DNA from: Alphaproteobacteria bacterium
GTDB taxonomy: Bacteria > Pseudomonadota > Alphaproteobacteria > VGDZ01
Length of the DNA: 49,935 nucleotides
Direction of reading: 5' to 3'
NCBI GenBank assembly: GCA_016869515.1
Contig: VGDZ01000016.1
Location: forward strand, 1-49,935
Part shown: one piece after another, positions 10,046 through 18,811 of the stretch
Numbering within the stretch: position 1 is the stretch's first letter
Layout of the letters: the number at the start of each line of letters is the position of its first letter
The notes under the pieces: generated by a model
What the model was told of the DNA's origin: nothing
The model's input: only the letters and a program-made list of their open reading frames with translations
The model's database searches: none
Made by a program: the position numbers and the translations under genes

Positions 10046-10087
10046 GGCCGCCGGATACGGTTCCCTGGGGCGTTGTGGCGCAACCGT

Positions 10088-10117
10088 CCCGTCCTGAGCC
10101 GCAAGGTTCAGGACGGG
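10088..10117 (+). terminator. Stem-loop downstream of hsp20, possible terminator
   Basis: CCCGTCCTGA (10088-10097) pairs perfectly with TCAGGACGGG (10108-10117) over a 10 nt loop. It lies 42 nt after the hsp20 stop, in the gap before the convergent icd gene. No clear run of T follows, so intrinsic termination is only likely. Confidence 0.5.
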
Positions 10118-10150
10118 GGCGGTCGGTCGCTTTGTCTCGGTCTCGGGCCG

Positions 10151-10286
10151 GGGCACGATCAATCTGTCTTGAACCATAGAGTTCAAGACAGATCGCGGAT
10201 CATGCCATCGTATCCTGCTCTGGACCGCGATCCGCGGTTCATGGGGAATCGCGGCCGTGATTCCCTATGAACCGATCGCGGTCTAG
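10151..10286. repeat. Double-hairpin repeat family A, copy 2 (hsp20-icd)
   Basis: The same architecture as copy 1 is present. Hairpin 1 contains TTGAAC-CATA-GAGTTCAA-type arms extended by CTGTC/GACAG. Hairpin 2 has arms GGTTCAT.GGGAATC and GATTCCC.ATGAACC enclosed by GACCGCGATC/GATCGCGGTC. The element ends with GTCTAG at 10286, 14 nt from the icd stop, and fills most of the convergent gap. Confidence 0.85.
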
Positions 10287-10300
10287 GCGGCGGCGCGGCT

Positions 10301-11518
10301 TCAGCCGCCCATCTTCTTGCGCAAGTTCTCGTTAAGCTTGTCGAGGAAGGTGGTGGTGTTCATCCATTTCTGATTGGGCCCGATCAGGATCGCCAGGTCC
10401 TTGGTCATATGGCCGGCCTCGACGGTGTCGACGCAGACCCGCTCGAGCGATTCGGCGAAGGTCTTGAGATCGCCGTTGCCGTCCAGCTTGGCGCGGTGCT
10501 TGAGGCCGCCGGACCAGGCGAAGATCGAGGCGATCGGATTGGTCGAGGTCTCCTTGCCCTTCTGGTGCTCGCGGTAGTGCCGCGTCACCGTGCCGTGAGC
10601 GGCCTCGGCCTCGACCGTCTGGCCGTCGGGCGTCATCAGCACCGAGGTCATCAAGCCGAGCGAGCCGAAGCCTTGCGCTACCTGGTCGGACTGGACGTCG
10701 CCGTCGTAGTTCTTGCACGCCCACACGAACTTGCCGGGCCATTTCAGCGCCGAGGCCACCATGTCGTCGATCAGGCGGTGCTCGTAGACGATGCCGGCGG
10801 CCTTGAACTTGGCAGCGAACTCCTTGTCGAACACCTCCTGGAAGAGATCCCGGAAGCGCCCGTCATAGGCCTTGAGGATGGTGTTCTTGGTCGAGAGATA
10901 GACCGGCCAGCCGCGCGAGAGGCCGTAGTTGAGCGAGGCGCGGGCGAAATCGCGGATCGAATCGTCGAGGTTGTACATCGCCATGGCGACGCCGCCGCCG
11001 GGGAAGTTGAACACCTCGCGGGTAACGGCTTGGCCGCCATCGGCCGGAGTGAAAGTGATGGTCAGCTTGCCCTTGCCGGGAACCACGAAGTCGGTGGCGC
11101 GGTATTGGTCGCCGAAGGCATGGCGGCCGACCACGATCGGATCGGTCCAGCCCGGGATCAGCCGCGGCACGTTCTTGCACACGATCGGCTCGCGGAAGAT
11201 GGTGCCGCCCAGGATGTTGCGGATGGTGCCGTTGGGCGACTTCCACATTTGCTTGAGGTTGAATTCCTTCACCCGGGCTTCGTCGGGGGTGATGGTGGCG
11301 CACTTCACGCCGACGCCGTATTGGCGGATGGCATTGGCGGCGTCGATCGTCACCTGGTCGGAGGTCTGGTCGCGGTACTCGACCCCGAGATCGTAATATT
11401 TCAGTTCGACGTCGAGATAGGGCAGGATCAGCTTGTCCTTGATGAACTTCCAGATGATCCGGGTCATCTCGTCGCCGTCGAGCTCGACCACCGGGTTCTT
11501 GACCTTGATTTTCGCCAT
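10301..11518 (-). CDS. icd: NADP-dependent isocitrate dehydrogenase
   Basis: The 405-residue enzyme is of the eukaryote-like homodimeric type common in alphaproteobacteria. It has an N-terminal [15 protein letters not shown] motif, the [19 protein letters not shown] substrate-binding region, a [20 protein letters not shown] metal-binding segment and the [31 protein letters not shown] region for NADP. It oxidises isocitrate to 2-oxoglutarate in the TCA cycle. The ATG at 11518 begins a typical [18 protein letters not shown]-terminus. A LOG-family gene lies 30 nt upstream on the same strand, so the two may be cotranscribed. It converges on hsp20. Confidence 0.97.
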   Translation of the reverse strand: MAKIKVKNPVVELDGDEMTRIIWKFIKDKLILPYLDVELKYYDLGVEYRDQTSDQVTIDAANAIRQYGVGVKCATITPDEARVKEFNLKQMWKSPNGTIRNILGGTIFREPIVCKNVPRLIPGWTDPIVVGRHAFGDQYRATDFVVPGKGKLTITFTPADGGQAVTREVFNFPGGGVAMAMYNLDDSIRDFARASLNYGLSRGWPVYLSTKNTILKAYDGRFRDLFQEVFDKEFAAKFKAAGIVYEHRLIDDMVASALKWPGKFVWACKNYDGDVQSDQVAQGFGSLGLMTSVLMTPDGQTVEAEAAHGTVTRHYREHQKGKETSTNPIASIFAWSGGLKHRAKLDGNGDLKTFAESLERVCVDTVEAGHMTKDLAILIGPNQKWMNTTTFLDKLNENLRKKMGG

Positions 11519-11548
11519 TGTCGTCCTCTGGGTTGCGGTTTCAGCCTA

Positions 11549-12115
11549 TCACCGCGGCGTGCCCCGCGAAAAGGCGTCGAGCGCGGCTGCGACATCGGGT
11601 ACCACCGTGAACAACTGGGTCAGGGCGTTGTCGGCAAACTCGGTCCGGATAACGTGGCGGATGAGGTCGCGGAACGGGCGCCAATAATCGGCCGTGTCGA
11701 TCACCAGGATCGGCTTGTCGTGCTGGCCGAGCTGGCGCCAGGTGATGACCTCGCACATCTCGTCCAGCGTGCCGATGCCGCCCGGCAGCACGGCGAAGGC
11801 ATCGGACTTGTCGAACATCAGCCGCTTGCGCTGGTGCATGTCGTCGACCACGTGCAGTTCGGTGATGGCGTCGTGCTTGACCTCGCGGGCGTAGAGGTGG
11901 TGCGGAATGATGCCGACCACCTTGCCGCCGGCGGCCAGGGCGGCGTCGGCGCACACCCCCATCAACCCGATGCCGCCCCCGCCATAGACCATGGTGATCC
12001 CGGCCCGCGCCAGGCCGCGGCCCAATTCGACCGCGGCGGCTCGAAAGGCCGGATTCTCGCCCATGCGCGAGCCGCAATATACGCACACGGAACGGATGGG
12101 ATTGGAGGCGCTCAC
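11549..12115 (-). CDS. LOG-family protein (cytokinin riboside 5'-monophosphate phosphoribohydrolase type)
   Basis: The 188-residue Rossmann-fold protein carries the LOG/TIGR00730 signature PGGIGTLDEM together with an N-terminal SVCVYCGSRMG and YGGGGIGLMG. LOG enzymes remove ribose 5-phosphate from nucleoside monophosphates. Bacterial members are often AMP or pyrimidine nucleotide nucleosidases, so the substrate is not fixed here. No ATG precedes the conserved domain at a sensible distance. The GTG at 12115 gives the family's usual length, but its ribosome-binding site is weak and the start is uncertain. It lies upstream of icd and diverges from the cytochrome c' gene over a 108 nt gap. Confidence 0.88.
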   Translation of the reverse strand: MSASNPIRSVCVYCGSRMGENPAFRAAAVELGRGLARAGITMVYGGGGIGLMGVCADAALAAGGKVVGIIPHHLYAREVKHDAITELHVVDDMHQRKRLMFDKSDAFAVLPGGIGTLDEMCEVITWRQLGQHDKPILVIDTADYWRPFRDLIRHVIRTEFADNALTQLFTVVPDVAAALDAFSRGTPR

Positions 12116-12223
12116 GTCGAATTGTCTTGTCGCTGGGTGGTCGACTTTGGAATAATCGGCTGTCGGCGGGTGTTTAGAGTGCGTCAATCGGGTTTGCAAT
12201 CCTTTTGCGGAGGGAACGAAAAC

Positions 12224-12661
12224 ATGACTCTTTTCAAGAAGTTGCTGGTGGCCTCGGCGCTGGTCGCGTTCGGATCCGTGGCGGCCTCGGCCCAGAACAT
12301 CGTCGAGATGCGAGTCGCCAAGATGAAGGAAATCGGCGGTGCCATGGGCGGGTTGTCGAAGATGGCCAAGGGCGAAGATCCCTATGATGCCGGGCGGGCG
12401 ACCCAGCTTGCGACGCTGGTCCGCGGCCACTCGACCCAGATCGTAGGCTGGTTCCCGTCCGGCTCGACCGGCGGGCGCGCCAAGGCCGAGATCTGGACGG
12501 ATTCGGCCAAGTTCAAGGACGCGGCGGGCGCTTTGACCCAGCAGGCCGATGCGCTGGTGCGCGTGGCCGCAACCGGCAAGGACGCCATGGCGGCGCAGTT
12601 CGGCAATGTCGGCCGGTCCTGCGGTGGGTGCCACACCCCGTTCCGTGCCGAAGCCAAGTAG
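12224..12661 (+). CDS. Cytochrome c' (class II cytochrome c)
   Basis: The 145-residue precursor has a Sec signal peptide (about residues 1-23, ending ASAQ) and a four-helix-bundle cytochrome c' domain with the single haem site CGGCH at residues 133-137, close to the C-terminus as usual for class II. Such periplasmic proteins bind NO or CO at a five-coordinate haem and may protect against nitrosative stress; the role here is inferred. A GGAGGG ribosome-binding site precedes the ATG at 12224. The next gene overlaps its 3' end, which indicates cotranscription with the di-haem cytochrome. Confidence 0.93.
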   Translation: MTLFKKLLVASALVAFGSVAASAQNIVEMRVAKMKEIGGAMGGLSKMAKGEDPYDAGRATQLATLVRGHSTQIVGWFPSGSTGGRAKAEIWTDSAKFKDAAGALTQQADALVRVAATGKDAMAAQFGNVGRSCGGCHTPFRAEAK

Positions 12662-13550
12662 TCTCTATCGACTGACGGCGTGGGGCGGCCGCATCGCGGC
12701 CGCCCTGACGCTTTTGATGTCCGGCGGCTGGGCGCTGGCCCAGGACAGCGGCGAGTATCTGTTTCGCGCCGGCGGCTGTTGGGCCTGTCATACCGACATC
12801 AAGGGCGGCGGACCGCCCTTGGCCGGCGGGCGTCCGCTCAAGACCCCGTTCGGAATCTTCTACAGCCCCAACATCACGCCCGACCCCGATACCGGCATCG
12901 GCCGCTGGACGGTCGCCGACTTCAAGCGCGCCATGCGCGAAGGCGTGCGACCCGACGGCGCGCATTATTTCCCGGTCTTCCCCTACACCACCTACAGCCG
13001 CATGACCGACGACGATATCGGGCGGCTCTGGGCCTATCTCAAGTCGCAGCCGGCGGTCAGCCGGCCCAACCGGCTGCATGACGTCGCTTGGCCGTTTTCG
13101 ATGCGGCTTCTCCAGGGCGGTTGGAAGCTGATGTTCTTTTCCTCCGGCGCCTACCGGGCCCAGCCGGCGCGCGGCGCGGAATGGAATCGCGGCGCCTATC
13201 TGGTCGAAGCGCTGACCCATTGCGGCGAATGCCACACCCCCCGCAACGCCATGGGCGGCATGGATATGGGACGCTGGATGGCGGGTACGCGCGACGGACC
13301 GGAAGGCGAGCGCGCGCCCAACATCACCCCCGACAAGGCCACCGGCATCGGCGATTGGAGCGTGGGCGACATCGTCGAACTGCTCAAGACCGGCACCAAG
13401 CCCGATTTCGACAACATCCAGGGCACGATGGAAGAGGCCGTCCAGCACAGCCTCAAATACCTGACCGAGGCCGATCACAAGGCGATCGCGGCCTATTTCA
13501 AGGCGCTGCCCGCGGTCGTCAACAAGGTCCCGAGCGGCACCGCCAAATAG
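12645..13550 (+). CDS. Di-haem cytochrome c, periplasmic
   Basis: The 301-residue protein begins at a GTG that overlaps the end of the cytochrome c' gene by 17 nt. This start preserves a full signal peptide (basic YRLTAWGGR, hydrophobic ALTLLMSGGW, ALA cleavage site); the later ATG at 12717 would cut it. Two CXXCH haem sites occur, CWACH at residues 45-49 and CGECH at 193-197, each in a class I cytochrome c domain with repeated PNITPD segments that usually precede the axial Met. The family resembles the cytochrome subunits of membrane-bound dehydrogenases, but no dehydrogenase is adjacent. It probably relays electrons with cytochrome c'. Confidence 0.88.
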   Translation: MPKPSSLYRLTAWGGRIAAALTLLMSGGWALAQDSGEYLFRAGGCWACHTDIKGGGPPLAGGRPLKTPFGIFYSPNITPDPDTGIGRWTVADFKRAMREGVRPDGAHYFPVFPYTTYSRMTDDDIGRLWAYLKSQPAVSRPNRLHDVAWPFSMRLLQGGWKLMFFSSGAYRAQPARGAEWNRGAYLVEALTHCGECHTPRNAMGGMDMGRWMAGTRDGPEGERAPNITPDKATGIGDWSVGDIVELLKTGTKPDFDNIQGTMEEAVQHSLKYLTEADHKAIAAYFKALPAVVNKVPSGTAK

Positions 13551-13609
13551 CGCGGCTTGCCCACTCGCGGCGAGACGTACTACCCTCCAGCCGTCTGCCC
13601 CGAACCGAA

Positions 13610-14644
13610 TTGGATTGGGCCTTGTTGCGTCATCCGCTGGTGCTGTTCTTGGCCGGGCTGGGAATGCTGTCATTGACCGCGGCGGCGATGATCTATGGCT
13701 GGCGCATCGGCCCGGGCAGCCAGCAGCCGGGCACGTTCAATCCGCGCGCCGCCCCGACCGCTACCGCGCCGGCGACCACCGCGCCCAACAGCGAACGCCA
13801 GGCGGCGACGGTCGAGCGGCCGAGCTTCGATGTCGTCCGGGTCAGCGCGGACGGCAAGGCGGTGCTGGCCGGGCGCGCGCCGCTCAACTCGACCGTCACC
13901 GTCAAGGACGGCGACAAAGTGCTGGGCGAATTGCCGGCCGACCGGCGCGGCGAATGGGTGCTGCTGCCCGAGCGTCCGCTCGATCCCGGAACGCGACAGT
14001 TGTCGCTGGTCGCGCGCCGCGCCGACGGCAGCACGATCCTGTCCGACGGCCATGTCGTCGTCGTGGTGCCGGCGCGCGACGAGACCAAGCCTGAAAGCGA
14101 GCGCGAGCCGGCGATCGCCGTGCTGCTGCCCCAGGACGGCCGGACGGGATCGCGCCTGCTGCAGGCGCCGCCGGCCAAAGGCGATGCATCGGCGGCCAAG
14201 GGGCTGGCGATCGACACCATCGACCACGACGGCCAGGGCAACGTCATGCTGTCCGGCCGCGCCGCCCCCAACGCGCTATTGCGCGGCTATGCCGACAACA
14301 AGGAAATCGCCGTCGGCCAAGCCGATTCTCAAGGTGCTTGGTCGATGCGGCCCAAGGCGCCCTTGGCCGAGGGCCGCGTCATCCTGCGGGTCGATCAACT
14401 GGCGCCCGGCGGCGAGGTCAATGCCCGCATCGAAGTGCCGTTCAGCCGCGCCCTGCCAGGCCAGCAATTCGTGCTCGAGGGCCAGATCGTGGTCCAGCCC
14501 GGCAACAGCCTGTGGCGCATTGCGCGCGCGGTCTACGGCCAGGGCACGACCTACACCTTCATCTATCAGGCCAATCGCGATCAGATCCGCGATCCCGATC
14601 TGATCTATCCCGGCCAGATCTTCGCCTTGCCGAAATCGCGTTAG
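13610..14644 (+). CDS. Membrane-anchored LysM-domain protein
   Basis: The predicted 344-residue protein has one N-terminal membrane segment (HPLVLFLAGLGMLSLTAAAMIYGW), an Ala/Pro/Thr-rich linker, repeated beta-sandwich-like segments (VLAGRAPLNSTVTVKDG and VMLSGRAAPNALLRGYADN) and a C-terminal LysM domain (VVQPGNSLWRIARAVYG...YPGQIFALP). LysM binds peptidoglycan, so it probably acts in the periplasm at the cell wall. Proteins of this layout are widespread in Rhodospirillales and Rhizobiales. No ATG covers the membrane segment. The TTG at 13610 is proposed; the ATG at 13664 would truncate it. Its TAG stop is shared with the edge of repeat A copy 3. Confidence 0.8.
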   Translation: MDWALLRHPLVLFLAGLGMLSLTAAAMIYGWRIGPGSQQPGTFNPRAAPTATAPATTAPNSERQAATVERPSFDVVRVSADGKAVLAGRAPLNSTVTVKDGDKVLGELPADRRGEWVLLPERPLDPGTRQLSLVARRADGSTILSDGHVVVVVPARDETKPESEREPAIAVLLPQDGRTGSRLLQAPPAKGDASAAKGLAIDTIDHDGQGNVMLSGRAAPNALLRGYADNKEIAVGQADSQGAWSMRPKAPLAEGRVILRVDQLAPGGEVNARIEVPFSRALPGQQFVLEGQIVVQPGNSLWRIARAVYGQGTTYTFIYQANRDQIRDPDLIYPGQIFALPKSR

Positions 14645-14776
14645 GGCATGGTCGGTATGTCTTGAACCGTAGGGTTCAAGAGCGATCCCGACGCAAGGCC
14701 TCGCATCCCGCCTTGGACCGCGCTTCGCGGTTCGCATCGAACGGCGTCCGCGGTTCCATGCAAGCCGATCGCGGTC
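14644..14776. repeat. Double-hairpin repeat family A, copy 3 (between two convergent stops)
   Basis: This more diverged copy begins at the TAG stop of the LysM gene (TTAGGGCATGGTC) and ends in GATCGCGGTC at 14776, four bases before the convergent kinase stop codon. It therefore fills the whole intergenic gap. Both hairpins can still be drawn: TTGAACC/GGTTCAA in the first, GGTT.GCAT/ATGCAAGCC in the second. It is a likely bidirectional terminator. Confidence 0.8.
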
Positions 14777-14780
14777 CGGA

Positions 14781-17294
14781 TCAGGAGGCCTTGACGGCCC
14801 GGGCCTCGGACCGGATGGTCCGTTCCGGCGGGAAATGCAGCGTCACTTGCGTGCCGCGCCCGCGTTGGCTTTCGAGCCTGACTTGGCCGCCATGCAGTTC
14901 GATCAGGGCGCGCACCAGCGGCAGGCCGAGACCGGTGCCGTCATGCCGGCGGGTGAGCGAGCTTTCGACCTGGGTGAAGGGTTCGAAGATGCGGGCCTGA
15001 TCCTCCGCATCGATGCCGATCCCGGTATCGCGGACCGACCAGACCAAACCGCCGTCGGCGGCAAGTTCGACCGAGAGGATGACGTCGCCGCCGACCGGCG
15101 TGAACTTGACCGCATTGGCCAGAAGATTGACCAGCATTTGCTGCAGGGCGCGGGAATCGGCCAGGAGTCGCGGCGGGGAAGCCGGAATCCTGGTCTCCAA
15201 CCGAATGCGGCCTTCGGTGGCGCGGCTGCGCAGCAGGCGCGTCGCCGCATCCGCCGCCTCGTCGAGCGAAATCACGGTCTCTTCGAGCTTCATGCGACCC
15301 GCCTCGATCTTGCTGAGATCGAGGATCGAGCCGATGACGTGGCCGAGATGGCGCGCGCTGGCGACGATGTCGTTGGCGTACTCCTTGTAGGCCGGGCTGC
15401 CCAACGGGCCCACGACCTCGCCCTGGATGATCTCGGCAAAGCCGATCACGGCATTGAGCGGCGTGCGCAGTTCGTGGCTCATGTTGGCAAGGAACATCGA
15501 CTTCGAGTGGCTGGCGCTTTCGGCCTGCTCGCGCGCCGAGCGCAGCTCGGACTCGGCCCGCTTGAAATGGGTGACGTCGGTATAGGTGGTGACGAAGCCG
15601 CCGCCGGGCAGCGGCTGGCCGCGGATCTCGAGCACCGTGCCGTCGGGTCGCGTACGCTCAAAGGCATGCGGCTGCATCAGCCGGGCCAGCGCCAAGCGCA
15701 GCGCCACTTGGTGCTCGGAGTCGCCCGGTCCATATTCGCCGCGGGCGGCGTTGAAGCGGAACAAGTCCTCGAGCGGCATGCCGACCTTGAGCAGATCGGT
15801 CGGAAAATCGAGCAAGGCGCGCAGGCGCTCGTTGTAGGCGATGACTTGCAGGTTGCTGTCGATCAGCGAAATGCCGAGATCGATGTTGTCGAGCAGGGCG
15901 CGCTGGATCTTGGATTGGCGCGCGAGTTCGGCCTCACGTTCCACCAACGCGCTGACATCGGTTCCGATCCAGACCATGCCGCCGTCGGGCGTGCGGCGCT
16001 CGTCGATGCGCAGCCAGAGCTTGTTGGCGAAGCGCTCGACGAATTGGCCCCGGCCGGCGCGATGGGCGGCGACGCGCTCGAGGACGAACTGCTCCTCGCG
16101 GCCGTCGGCCTGCGGGTAGATTCCCAGCACGACGGCGTCTCGCAGGATCTCCTCGAAACTGCGCCCTTCGCGGACCGATGCGCCCAGTTCCGGTCCGGCC
16201 ATTTCGCGGAAGCGGCGGTTGAACGTCACCAGGCGATCGCCGGCGTCGTAGAGCGCGAAGGCGTCGTCCAATGTCTCGATCGCCTGTACCAGGCGCTGAT
16301 GGGCGGTTTCGGCCTGCTTGGTCAGGGCAACCAGTTCGGTGACGTCGTGCCCGACGCCGCGATAGCCGCGGAATTCCCCGCTCGGCGAGCGTACCGGGTT
16401 GGCGCTGACCGAGACCATGCGGACCTGGCCGTCGGCGCGAAAATAGCTGTGGACCAGATTGCGGAACGGCCTGTGCGCGGCGAGATCGTCGAGATGGCGC
16501 CGGAACAGCTCGGCTTCCTCGGCGGACTGGGTCTTCCAATGGCGCCGGAGGAATTCTTCCCGCGACTGTCCGATCCGGTCGCGATTGGGGCGCCCCAAAA
16601 TGACCTCGGCGTTGGGGGAAAAGAAAGTGTAGCGATGCTTGGCATCGGTCTCCCACAGCCAGTCCGAGGCAATGTCGGCGAAGGCGCGGAAACGCTGGTC
16701 GCTGGCGGCTATTTCGGCTTCGCGACGCTTGGCCTCGGTGATGTCGGTATAGGTGATGACGGTGCCGCCGTCGGCCAGGCGCCGTTCGGTGATGCGAAGC
16801 CAGCCGCCGCCGACGCGATGGTACTCGAAAGGCGGCCCGGGATTGCGATGAAGCTGCATGCGGCGTTCGATCGCCGCGCGGCGCGACGCATCGTCCTTGT
16901 AACGTGAATCGCCATTGACGATGGTGGTGCACATCTCCCGAAAGGTGATGCCGATCCGCCCGGGCGCGGCGTCGGGATCGAACATCTGGGCGAATTGGCG
17001 ATTGGCGGCCACCAGCTTGTCGTCGGCATCGAACACCAGATAGGCGTCCGAAACCTGGTCCAACGCCGCCACCAAGCGGGCCTCTCCGGTCGTGGCCCGC
17101 GGCGTGCCCTCAAGGCGATGGCTTGCGTAGACAGTCGCGGCCAAGACCGCCAGAGCTAGCGCCAACCAGATCGCCAGCCAAGCTGCGCCCGAAGTCGAGC
17201 CGAGCCATTGCAGAATCGCCAAAACGGCGACCGCCGCCGCCAACGAGTACCCGAAAACGCCGGCTTTTCTTGACATGTCGGACGCTGACCCCAT
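14781..17294 (-). CDS. Multi-PAS sensor histidine kinase, PleC/DivJ-like
   Basis: The 837-residue kinase has two membrane segments near the N-terminus (about residues 12-60), four PAS-type domains (about 70-190, 195-330, 335-460 and 465-590), a HisKA domain with His607 in the [19 protein letters not shown] motif and a C-terminal HATPase domain with DTGIGI and GTGLGLPLV. There is no receiver domain. The [15 protein letters not shown] stretch after the phospho-His is characteristic of the PdhS/PleC-DivJ group, whose known partners are DivK- or PleD-like regulators; none is encoded nearby. A second in-frame start, an ATG at about 17276, is possible. Repeat copy 4 lies 49 nt upstream of the start, so its promoter must be in or beside that repeat. 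Confidence 0.9.
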   Translation of the reverse strand: MGSASDMSRKAGVFGYSLAAAVAVLAILQWLGSTSGAAWLAIWLALALAVLAATVYASHRLEGTPRATTGEARLVAALDQVSDAYLVFDADDKLVAANRQFAQMFDPDAAPGRIGITFREMCTTIVNGDSRYKDDASRRAAIERRMQLHRNPGPPFEYHRVGGGWLRITERRLADGGTVITYTDITEAKRREAEIAASDQRFRAFADIASDWLWETDAKHRYTFFSPNAEVILGRPNRDRIGQSREEFLRRHWKTQSAEEAELFRRHLDDLAAHRPFRNLVHSYFRADGQVRMVSVSANPVRSPSGEFRGYRGVGHDVTELVALTKQAETAHQRLVQAIETLDDAFALYDAGDRLVTFNRRFREMAGPELGASVREGRSFEEILRDAVVLGIYPQADGREEQFVLERVAAHRAGRGQFVERFANKLWLRIDERRTPDGGMVWIGTDVSALVEREAELARQSKIQRALLDNIDLGISLIDSNLQVIAYNERLRALLDFPTDLLKVGMPLEDLFRFNAARGEYGPGDSEHQVALRLALARLMQPHAFERTRPDGTVLEIRGQPLPGGGFVTTYTDVTHFKRAESELRSAREQAESASHSKSMFLANMSHELRTPLNAVIGFAEIIQGEVVGPLGSPAYKEYANDIVASARHLGHVIGSILDLSKIEAGRMKLEETVISLDEAADAATRLLRSRATEGRIRLETRIPASPPRLLADSRALQQMLVNLLANAVKFTPVGGDVILSVELAADGGLVWSVRDTGIGIDAEDQARIFEPFTQVESSLTRRHDGTGLGLPLVRALIELHGGQVRLESQRGRGTQVTLHFPPERTIRSEARAVKAS

Positions 17295-17343
17295 CCGCGG
17301 GCATTATGCACATGCCAGCCGGGAAGCCGCTACTGGGAAACGA

Positions 17344-17482
17344 CTAGACCGCGATCGGTTCATAGGGAATCACGGCCGCGATTCCCTATGAACCGTGAAT
17401 CGCGGCCCAGAGCAGGATACGAGGGCATGATTCACGATCTGTCTTGAACTCTATGGTTCAAGACAGATCGATCATGCCCTAG
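17344..17482. repeat. Double-hairpin repeat family A, copy 4 (inverted, overlaps a gene end)
   Basis: This copy is inverted relative to copies 1-3 and bounded by CTAG on both sides (17344-17347 and 17479-17482). Hairpin 2 has perfect arms GGTTCATAGGGAATC/GATTCCCTATGAACC, and hairpin 1 has TTGAACTCTATGGTTCAA flanked by CTGTC/GACAG. Bases 17432-17482 encode the C-terminus and stop of the CoA-transferase gene. Confidence 0.88.
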
Positions 17483-18628
17483 TCCGAATTCTCGCAGGAT
17501 TGCGGCGCGATTTTGGTCAAGCCCCGGCGCCGGCGGACGGGTCGTGCTGTCCGCGAAAGCCGACAGCTTGATCGGATTTCCCGCCAGCACCAGACCGTGG
17601 GCCGTCGGATCGTCCAGGCTGACCGCCATGTTTCGTGCCTTGACTTGAGGTTCGGCCAGGGCCTGGGCGATGTCGTTGACCCGGGAGCATGGCACGCCGG
17701 CGGCGTCGATCGCGGAAAACCAGGCATCGACCGTGCGGTTGGCGAGGCTGCGTTCGATTTCGACGGTCAGGGCATCGACATGATCGACGCGCAGGGCATT
17801 GGAGGCAAAGCGCGCATCCTTCGTCAACTCGGGTCGACCGATAGCCGACGACAGCCGGCGGAACAGATCGTCATTGCCGGCGGCGATGACGATGTAGCCG
17901 TCGGCGGCGGCGAAGGCCGAGAACGGCGCGATGGTCGGATGCCGCGCGCCCAACGGCCCGGGCACTGTCCCGGTCGCGGCGTAGCGGACGACGGCGTTTT
18001 CAAGCAAAGCGATCTGGCCGTCCAGCATGGCGACGTCGATCATGCTGGCCTGGCCGGTGCGCTCGCGATGGTAAAGCGCGCTCGACAGACCCAGCGCCAT
18101 GAACAGACCCGCGCCGAGATCGCCGATCGGGACCCCGGCCCGCACCGGCGGTCCGCCGGGATGGCCGGTCAGGCTCATCACCCCGCTCATGGCCTGGGCG
18201 ACCATGTCGTAGGCGGCGCGCTGGCGCAGCGGCCCGGTCTGGCCGAATCCCGAAATCGCGGCATAGATCAGGCGCGGGAACCGCGCCTGCAACGAGGGCC
18301 AGCCGTAACCCAGCTTGTCCATCACGCCGGGGCGGAAATTCTCCACCAGCGCGTCGGCGCGCGCCAGCAGGGCATCGAATATGCGGCGATCGTCGGCGGC
18401 CTTGAGATCGAGCGCGATCGATTCCTTGCCGCGATTGAGCGAAACGAAATAGCTCGATTGGCCGCCGACGAAGGGACCGAAAGCGCGCGCATCGTCGCCT
18501 TCGGGCGGCTCGACCTTGATCACCCGCGCCCCGAGTTCGGCCAGCATCAGTGTGCAGAACGGGCCGGCCAAGACCCGTGTCAAGTCGACGATCGCCAGTC
18601 CCGAAAACGGGCCGGTCGGCCGGTTCAC
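17432..18628 (-). CDS. CaiB/BaiF family (class III) CoA-transferase
   Basis: The 398-residue protein is a class III CoA-transferase, moving CoA between carboxylic acids through an enzyme-bound anhydride. The N-terminal FSGLAIVDLTRVLAGPFCT, the VENFRPGVMDKLG motif and catalytic Asp170 in GVPIGDLGAGLF all fit. The natural substrate cannot be read from sequence. The last 16 residues or so (from about GHDRSV on) come from repeat A copy 4; homologues normally end near the LREFGL sequence just before it, so the tail is an acquired extension. It lies downstream of the TAXI receptor gene, separated by repeat copy 5, and may belong with it functionally. Confidence 0.9.
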   Translation of the reverse strand: MNRPTGPFSGLAIVDLTRVLAGPFCTLMLAELGARVIKVEPPEGDDARAFGPFVGGQSSYFVSLNRGKESIALDLKAADDRRIFDALLARADALVENFRPGVMDKLGYGWPSLQARFPRLIYAAISGFGQTGPLRQRAAYDMVAQAMSGVMSLTGHPGGPPVRAGVPIGDLGAGLFMALGLSSALYHRERTGQASMIDVAMLDGQIALLENAVVRYAATGTVPGPLGARHPTIAPFSAFAAADGYIVIAAGNDDLFRRLSSAIGRPELTKDARFASNALRVDHVDALTVEIERSLANRTVDAWFSAIDAAGVPCSRVNDIAQALAEPQVKARNMAVSLDDPTAHGLVLAGNPIKLSAFADSTTRPPAPGLDQNRAAILREFGLGHDRSVLNHRVQDRS

Positions 18629-18663
18629 GTCACCAACCCGCGATTACGAAACCCGGCGCCGGA

Positions 18664-18796
18664 GCGCGATCGACCGGAATGGAAGCGCAGGTCCGATTGC
18701 GTTCAAGACGCGAATCGCACTCCAGAGCCGGGGACCGCGGCATGATTCACGATCTGCCTTGTGCCCTGTGGATCGAGACCGATCGGTCATGCCCCG
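18664..18796. repeat. Double-hairpin repeat family A, copy 5 (degenerate)
   Basis: A worn copy in the same orientation as copy 4. It keeps GGCATGATTCACGATCTG...GATCGGTCATGCC for hairpin 1 and the region around CCAGAGCCGGGGACCGCGG, but hairpin 2 is mostly lost. It fills the 183 nt gap between the TAXI gene stop and the CoA-transferase start. Boundaries are approximate. Confidence 0.6.
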
Positions 18797-18811
18797 GGTG
18801 TCGGGATCGGC

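Noticed and set aside
10409-12223. Long plus-strand frame running into cytochrome c'
   Set aside because: The part before the ATG at 12224 is antisense to icd and the LOG gene; the real gene has its own signal peptide and ribosome-binding site.
6588-18796. CRISPR array or tRNA genes among the repeats
   Set aside because: Repeats are widely spaced, structured and in both orientations, with genes between them; no tRNA cloverleaf or short regular spacers were seen.
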